Shown in pieces: positions 14,684-18,125 of a stretch of DNA of 18,125 nucleotides (position 1 is its first letter; each line of letters opens with the position of its first letter). The stretch covers positions 1 through 18,125 of the forward strand of contig JBAVQS010000021.1 of NCBI GenBank assembly GCA_049694275.1. The letters run 5' to 3'. The notes below the pieces were generated by a model that saw only the letters and a program-made list of their open reading frames with translations, ran no database searches and was not told the origin of the DNA. A program made the position numbers and the translations under genes. The stretch is from JBAVQS01 sp049694275. GTDB taxonomy: Bacteria > Chloroflexota > Anaerolineae > UBA4142 > SHND01.

Positions 14684-14776
14684 ACAATGAACCCCGTACC
14701 ATCGCAAGCAATTATTGCGCCTCGTTTTACTCGACGGTAAGCCCGTCCCAAGATCGGCAGCTAAAGGTGTATCAAG

Positions 14777-17212
14777 ATGGCCAGCCCTGATTTATTCAAA
14801 AATGCCGAAGACCAGTTCTTTCGTCTGAAAGGACGCCTCGCGACAGGACACATTACCCGCGCACAGTACGAAGCCGCGCTGCAAAAGCTGATTGTCCGGG
14901 ATGTGTACGGACGATTCTGGACACTCAGCGCGGATACGGGCAAGTGGCACGTCCACGATGGGCAAAACTGGATCGAGGCCACACCGCCGACCGCCAGCCC
15001 CGCCGTACCCACGACGCTGCCAGGGGTCGCTGCACCGTCGGTCGCGCCGGCGCCACGGCGAAGAACTCGCACCCCGCTCTTGATCATCCTGGCGCTTGTC
15101 GTCGTCGCATTGCTGGCCGCCGGAGTATTCGCACTGGGCATGAATCCTGGTAGTACGCCGGTTGCGCTCAATGCATCCGCCACATCCGCGCCGGTTGCGC
15201 TCAATGCGTCCGCCACATCCGCGCCACTCGCCACCGCGCCGGCCACGCCACATGCGACTGCGACTGGTACCTCGACGCCGGCACAGGTCTCGTCCCATGC
15301 GCCCGGCGTACAGGTAGCAGTCGTCTCGGTCGCGTCGCCACCCCCGATTGCGGCCAGGGATTTTGCTGCGCTCAGCGCCTCGCTTGCAGCGACAATCGCG
15401 GCTCTGAACCAGGCGGAATTGAAATTCATCCGCGATCTACGTGCGTCGGGAAACGGCAGCAGGCCTCCCGGCCTCGCACTCCCGCGCTTGCAAAAGGGTT
15501 CCACATTGACCAACCAGGACTTGAAAGACCTGGCCGGTAAAGCGATGGATGTCGCCATCCAGGCCGACCAACTGGGCGAGCTTTCGACCAAACAGAATCA
15601 GGGCAGCAGCCAGGCCGCGCGCTCGGCGGACGGGTATTACGCCATCGCGCGCAACGCCTTCTCCCTGGTGATCGATGCACAAAACGTGCGCGCGGCGCTA
15701 CAGAGCGGAATCATTCCCGGTGGACAAGCCATTGACCTCATTTCGCAATACGGCGTGCAGTTGTGGAATACCGGGGTAACGGACGGAACCACTAAAGGGA
15801 ACCCATTCAAGGCGCAGACAACGAGCAGCGTCGAAGCGCCGGGTTCGCTCGGCCCGAAGGCGGCAGCGCAGGTGCAGGCGCAGAGCAACGCCAACAACGC
15901 GTCCATCTGGATCGCACAGCCCTCCTCGCAGAGTATCCGAACGTTGAACGTCCCTGCGGCGCAAGCGCCCGTGTCAAATCCATTCGATCCGCAAGTCCTG
16001 CAAGCGTTGACGACGGCGGACGGGCAAAACGATGGTCCCGCCGCGCAGCAGGTGGCGGCGGCCAATTTGCAGCTTCTCGGTGCGACGACCAGTTCGACCG
16101 ACCCCTCGACGCCCTCGCGACTGCAAGTGCTTACCAACCCTGTCGCCGTCGCAGGGAGCGACCAGATCAAAACCGGAACCCTCCCCACCTACCAGTCGGG
16201 CAAAGCGACTATCATTTCCCGAAATCAGTCCGGCGACGAGAACCCGTTCATGCAAACGTTCGGCCTGAACGGCGATCAACCGCCGACGGACCAGGGCAAA
16301 ACGCCGGTTCAGGATGCGCCCGCGCTCGTCGCACTGAATATCACGGATATCGTGATTGAAAGCGTCAACCGGCGCGCGCCGGGCTCGGGTTCATTCGAAG
16401 CGGACGTGAACTTTTCGTTTACGGTGAGTTGGAGCACGACGGTTGCGGCGCCGCAATTCAAACTCAATTGTAATAGTCACAATGAGGCGGCGATAGCCCA
16501 ACCCAGCGGCGCACTGGTTCAGGAAGCAAACGGGCTACTCATCTTATATCCGGGCACGTTGACGGTCTATTGCTATGCCAATTCGCCCAATGGTCAGTCG
16601 TTGGGCTCGACCAGCGTGAACGTCCTCGTCGGCGATGCAGCCGACGCGACGACGCGCGCCCAGCAGGTCGAAACCGATTCGGCCCAGCTCAATGCCACGC
16701 TGACCGCCGAAGCGCTCGGCACATCCAACGCGCAACAGACGCAGGCCGCCGGGACAGCGCAGGTCATCGCGACCTCGAACGCCGTGGCGACCGAAGTGTA
16801 TGGCACACAGACGGCCGAATTCAAGTTGACCGCTTCCGCGTTTGAAACCAAACAGGCTCAGCCTCCGCCCGCCACAGCCATACCCACCGCGACGCCGACG
16901 TTCACACCCAAGGTCGTAGACCAGGTCTTTCATCCTGGCAACGAGTTCGCGGTCACGACCAAGGTCGTGCTGGCGCGCGGGCGACTCTATCGCTTTACGT
17001 TTAGCGGAAAAGTGAACCTGATCAATCCTACGGAAAGCGTCACGGCGAATCAGTTGCCGGAACATGTGAACGGCGTCGCGGTGCCGGCGAGTGGCATTGT
17101 CGTGCTAGAAGGGACCGGCAGCGTCGCCACGATTACGTGTAGCAGAGGCGAACCCGACCCCAATGACCCTGGCGGTTACTCGGTTGTGGTCGAGGACCTC
17201 GGCCCCGGATAA
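14777..17212 (+). CDS. Single-pass membrane protein with N-terminal GRxW/DGxxW module and extracytoplasmic domains, function unknown
   Basis: The 811-residue protein is not assigned to a known function. Residues 1-70 form a compact module: a helical part (FFRLKGRLATGHITRAQYEA), then VYGRFWTL and KWHVHDGQNWIEATPP, which recall the W-Y-x-x-D-G-x-x-W pattern of DUF2510-like regions. One membrane helix (about 100-121) follows basic residues RRRTRT, so the N-module should be cytoplasmic. Outside are a Thr/Ala/Pro linker with a 33-bp tandem repeat and an Ala/Gln-rich helical stretch (about 190-330). A polar region follows, then an Ig-like beta domain (about 515-620) with two Cys (LNCNS and VYCYA) that may form a disulfide. 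A Thr/Ala-rich helical stalk (626-695) and a C-terminal beta domain (714-811) complete it. The ATG is fixed by AAAGGTG 7 bp upstream. It is monocistronic with its own promoter. Confidence 0.82.
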   Translation: MASPDLFKNAEDQFFRLKGRLATGHITRAQYEAALQKLIVRDVYGRFWTLSADTGKWHVHDGQNWIEATPPTASPAVPTTLPGVAAPSVAPAPRRRTRTPLLIILALVVVALLAAGVFALGMNPGSTPVALNASATSAPVALNASATSAPLATAPATPHATATGTSTPAQVSSHAPGVQVAVVSVASPPPIAARDFAALSASLAATIAALNQAELKFIRDLRASGNGSRPPGLALPRLQKGSTLTNQDLKDLAGKAMDVAIQADQLGELSTKQNQGSSQAARSADGYYAIARNAFSLVIDAQNVRAALQSGIIPGGQAIDLISQYGVQLWNTGVTDGTTKGNPFKAQTTSSVEAPGSLGPKAAAQVQAQSNANNASIWIAQPSSQSIRTLNVPAAQAPVSNPFDPQVLQALTTADGQNDGPAAQQVAAANLQLLGATTSSTDPSTPSRLQVLTNPVAVAGSDQIKTGTLPTYQSGKATIISRNQSGDENPFMQTFGLNGDQPPTDQGKTPVQDAPALVALNITDIVIESVNRRAPGSGSFEADVNFSFTVSWSTTVAAPQFKLNCNSHNEAAIAQPSGALVQEANGLLILYPGTLTVYCYANSPNGQSLGSTSVNVLVGDAADATTRAQQVETDSAQLNATLTAEALGTSNAQQTQAAGTAQVIATSNAVATEVYGTQTAEFKLTASAFETKQAQPPPATAIPTATPTFTPKVVDQVFHPGNEFAVTTKVVLARGRLYRFTFSGKVNLINPTESVTANQLPEHVNGVAVPASGIVVLEGTGSVATITCSRGEPDPNDPGGYSVVVEDLGPG
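15157..15222 (+). repeat. 33-bp tandem duplication in the 811-aa protein linker
   Basis: Two 33-bp units (15157-15189 and 15190-15222) differ at one base. They encode ALNASATSAPV-type repeats in the linker just outside the membrane helix. The near identity indicates a recent duplication, and 33 bp keeps the frame. Confidence 0.8.
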
Positions 17213-17346
17213 GAAAGTCGGCCCTGCTCAAACAGATACAGGTTCCCGTGCTGATCGTCATCGGCAAGAAGGACATTCAGGTTGATTGGCAGGCCGACAG
17301 CGAACCGCTACAGCGTGCGGTGGGCCGTATGCCGATTTGTGTGTAA
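17213..17346 (+). pseudogene. Alpha/beta-hydrolase gene fragment (decayed)
   Basis: The frame starting at 17218 has no start codon before it, and its upstream continuation overlaps the 811-aa gene in another frame. It reads S-ALLKQIQVPVLIVIGKKDIQ and then VDWQADSEPLQRAVG, ending at TAA 17344-17346. The VPVLIVIGKKDIQV block is the strand and Asp turn that carry the catalytic acid in alpha/beta-hydrolases (dienelactone hydrolase/S9-like). About 35 residues are recognisable; the rest of the enzyme, including the nucleophile region, is absent. It begins within a few bases of the 811-aa stop codon, which suggests a rearrangement breakpoint there. It is a relic, not a functional gene. Confidence 0.7.
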
Positions 17347-17350
17347 TTTT

Positions 17351-17378
17351 GTAGGGGCGAACGGCCGTTCGCCCCTAC
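17351..17378. repeat. 28-bp perfect palindrome, GTAGGGGC-type
   Basis: Arms GTAGGGGCGAACGG / CCGTTCGCCCCTAC are perfectly complementary with no spacer, at 17351-17378. It lies directly after the hydrolase fragment. On the plus strand TTTCACCTT follows, so it could act as a weak terminator for the 811-aa transcript. The outer arms are shared with the element at 14548-14609. Confidence 0.8.
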
Positions 17379-17416
17379 TTTCACCTTCCCTGAGAACGCC
17401 AATCACATCCAGAAAT

Positions 17417-17594
17417 ATGAGCGGAGCGAAGGGTCTCGCTCACACCACCTGTCCCCCCGAGCGCAGTGGCTGTCACCCTGAGTGTAACGAAGGGTCTCGC
17501 TAACGCCACCTGTCACCCCCGAGCGCAATGGCTGTCACCCTGAGCGTAATGGCTGTCACCCTGAGTGGAACGAAGGGTCTCGCTAACGCAAACC
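17417..17594. repeat. Cluster of degenerate TGTCACCCTGAG / GAAGGGTCTCGCT repeats
   Basis: Six partial or complete units follow one another. They include a left-truncated unit (17418-17447), three short units ending in GCGCAGTGG, GCGCAATGG or GCGTAATGG, and two full units with GAAGGGTCTCGCTAACGC (from 17470 and from 17552). The same family is at 11255-11380. Together with the hydrolase fragment and the palindrome it fills the gene-free stretch 17213-17606; no open frame with gene-like features is seen there. Confidence 0.75.
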
Positions 17595-17606
17595 AGCCAT
17601 GACCGG

Positions 17607-17615
17607 TGGTATAAT
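17607..17615 (+). promoter_or_regulatory. Extended -10 promoter of the oxidoreductase gene
   Basis: TGGTATAAT is a perfect extended -10. It lies just after the repeat cluster; no -35 hexamer is recognisable at 16-18 bp. The predicted start is near 17622, with a leader of about 43 nt to the ATG at 17665. Confidence 0.6.
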
Positions 17616-17664
17616 CAGCCCACCGCACTCCGGCCCTCGCCGGATGCCAGAGGCGACCATCCCC

Positions 17665-18125
17665 ATGAAAGCCATTGTATGGACAAAATACGGCCCCCCG
17701 GATGTCCTTCAGCTCCAGGAAGTCGAAAAACCGACCCCCGGAGAGAATCAAGTCCTGGTCAAAGTATGCGCGACCACCGTCACCGCCGGGGACTGCGAAA
17801 TGCGCCGGTTAAAAATCCCCATCCTGTACCGGCTCCCGATGCGCATATACAATGGCTTTGGCAAACCGAAGAGAATCACCATCCTCGGGCAGGAACTGGC
17901 CGGGGAAATCGAATCCGTCGGTCAAGCGGTCAAGCTGTTCAAGCCAGGGGACCAGGTTTTTGCGGCGACCGGTTTTAGTTTTGGCGCATATGCCGAGTAC
18001 AAATGCCTGCCTGCAGACGGGGTGCTCGCAATCAAGCCGGTCAATATGACCTGCGAACAAGCCGCCGCCGTTCCGATCGGCGGACTGGAGGCATTGCACT
18101 TTATTCGAAAAGGAAATATCCGGAA
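17665..18125 (+). CDS. MDR-family NAD(P)-dependent alcohol dehydrogenase/quinone oxidoreductase, N-terminal part (cut by window end)
   Basis: The frame is open from the ATG to the window end (153 codons). It starts MKAIVWTKYGPPDVLQLQEV, the typical start of the quinone oxidoreductase-like branch of medium-chain dehydrogenases. VLVKVCATTVTAGDCEMRR follows, then the GroES-like core LGQELAGEIESVG and LFKPGDQVFA, and FGAYAEYKCLP before AAAVPIGGLEAL. The structural-zinc Cys cluster of classic alcohol dehydrogenases is absent, and the usual catalytic-zinc Cys position reads AGDCE, so zinc dependence is doubtful. The nucleotide-binding domain lies beyond the window. Substrate is unknown. An in-frame ATG at 17644 would add seven residues; the ATG at 17665 gives the usual family start. 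Neither has a good Shine-Dalgarno. Own extended -10 promoter upstream. Confidence 0.88.
   Translation, partial: MKAIVWTKYGPPDVLQLQEVEKPTPGENQVLVKVCATTVTAGDCEMRRLKIPILYRLPMRIYNGFGKPKRITILGQELAGEIESVGQAVKLFKPGDQVFAATGFSFGAYAEYKCLPADGVLAIKPVNMTCEQAAAVPIGGLEALHFIRKGNIR

Noticed and set aside
14687..14740. 17-codon open frame in the leader of the 811-aa gene
   Set aside because: It has an ATG and TAA, but no ribosome site and no attenuator-like codon run or alternating hairpins, so a leader peptide is not supported.
1..18125. Search for a defence, toxin-antitoxin, secretion or biosynthetic cluster
   Set aside because: No nuclease, toxin, helicase, recombinase, NRPS/PKS or secretion component is recognisable; all large frames are accounted for by the listed genes.

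Overview
The window is GC-rich, densely coding DNA. Several traits suggest Chloroflexota (Anaerolineae-like): Thr/Pro-rich linkers of the TPTPT kind in exported proteins, an N-terminal GRxW/DGxxW module on a single-pass membrane protein, extended -10 promoters of the form TGnTATAAT, and dispersed intergenic repeats. This assignment is an inference from style; there is no rRNA or marker phylogeny here. I see no tRNA, rRNA, CRISPR array, transposase or phage gene.

Layout. (A) 1-1062, plus strand: the C-terminal end of MurE, then a COG2521-like methyltransferase. (B) 3216-1065, minus strand: a compact unit with its own sigma70-like promoter, running YkvA/DUF1232 protein, MerR-like coiled-coil protein, homoserine dehydrogenase, and ending at a perfect hairpin terminator. 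(C) 9894-3283, minus strand: a tightly packed run of threonine/serine dehydratase (candidate leaderless promoter), EamA transporter, HAD pyrimidine-5'-nucleotidase-like hydrolase and a large GT-C-like membrane protein. After a hairpin come a YbgC-like thioesterase and a LytR-CpsA-Psr protein. Junctions are ATGA overlaps, gaps of 2-40 bp, or one 23-bp overlap. (D) 11224-9992, minus strand: an MFS transporter standing alone. (E) 11441-14516, plus strand: a PfkB-family sugar kinase and a 14-blade LVIVD beta-propeller lipoprotein, 5 bp apart, behind an extended -10 promoter. (F) 14642-17212, plus strand: a strong promoter with a palindrome over its start site drives an 811-residue membrane-anchored protein of unknown function. 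(G) 17213-17664: 450 bp without an intact gene, holding an alpha/beta-hydrolase gene fragment, a 28-bp perfect palindrome and a cluster of degenerate repeats. (H) 17665-18125: the start of an MDR-type alcohol dehydrogenase/quinone oxidoreductase, cut by the window end.

Functionally, the window mixes cell-envelope work (MurE, LCP, GT-C-like protein, lipoprotein, 811-aa protein) with amino-acid metabolism (homoserine dehydrogenase, threonine dehydratase) and transport. No single pathway joins the blocks. The most unusual items are the 811-aa protein with its promoter/operator, the lipoprotein paired with a sugar kinase, the hydrolase scrap directly behind the 811-aa gene, and the in-frame repeat inside the GT-C-like gene. 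No convincing defence or mobile system is visible.
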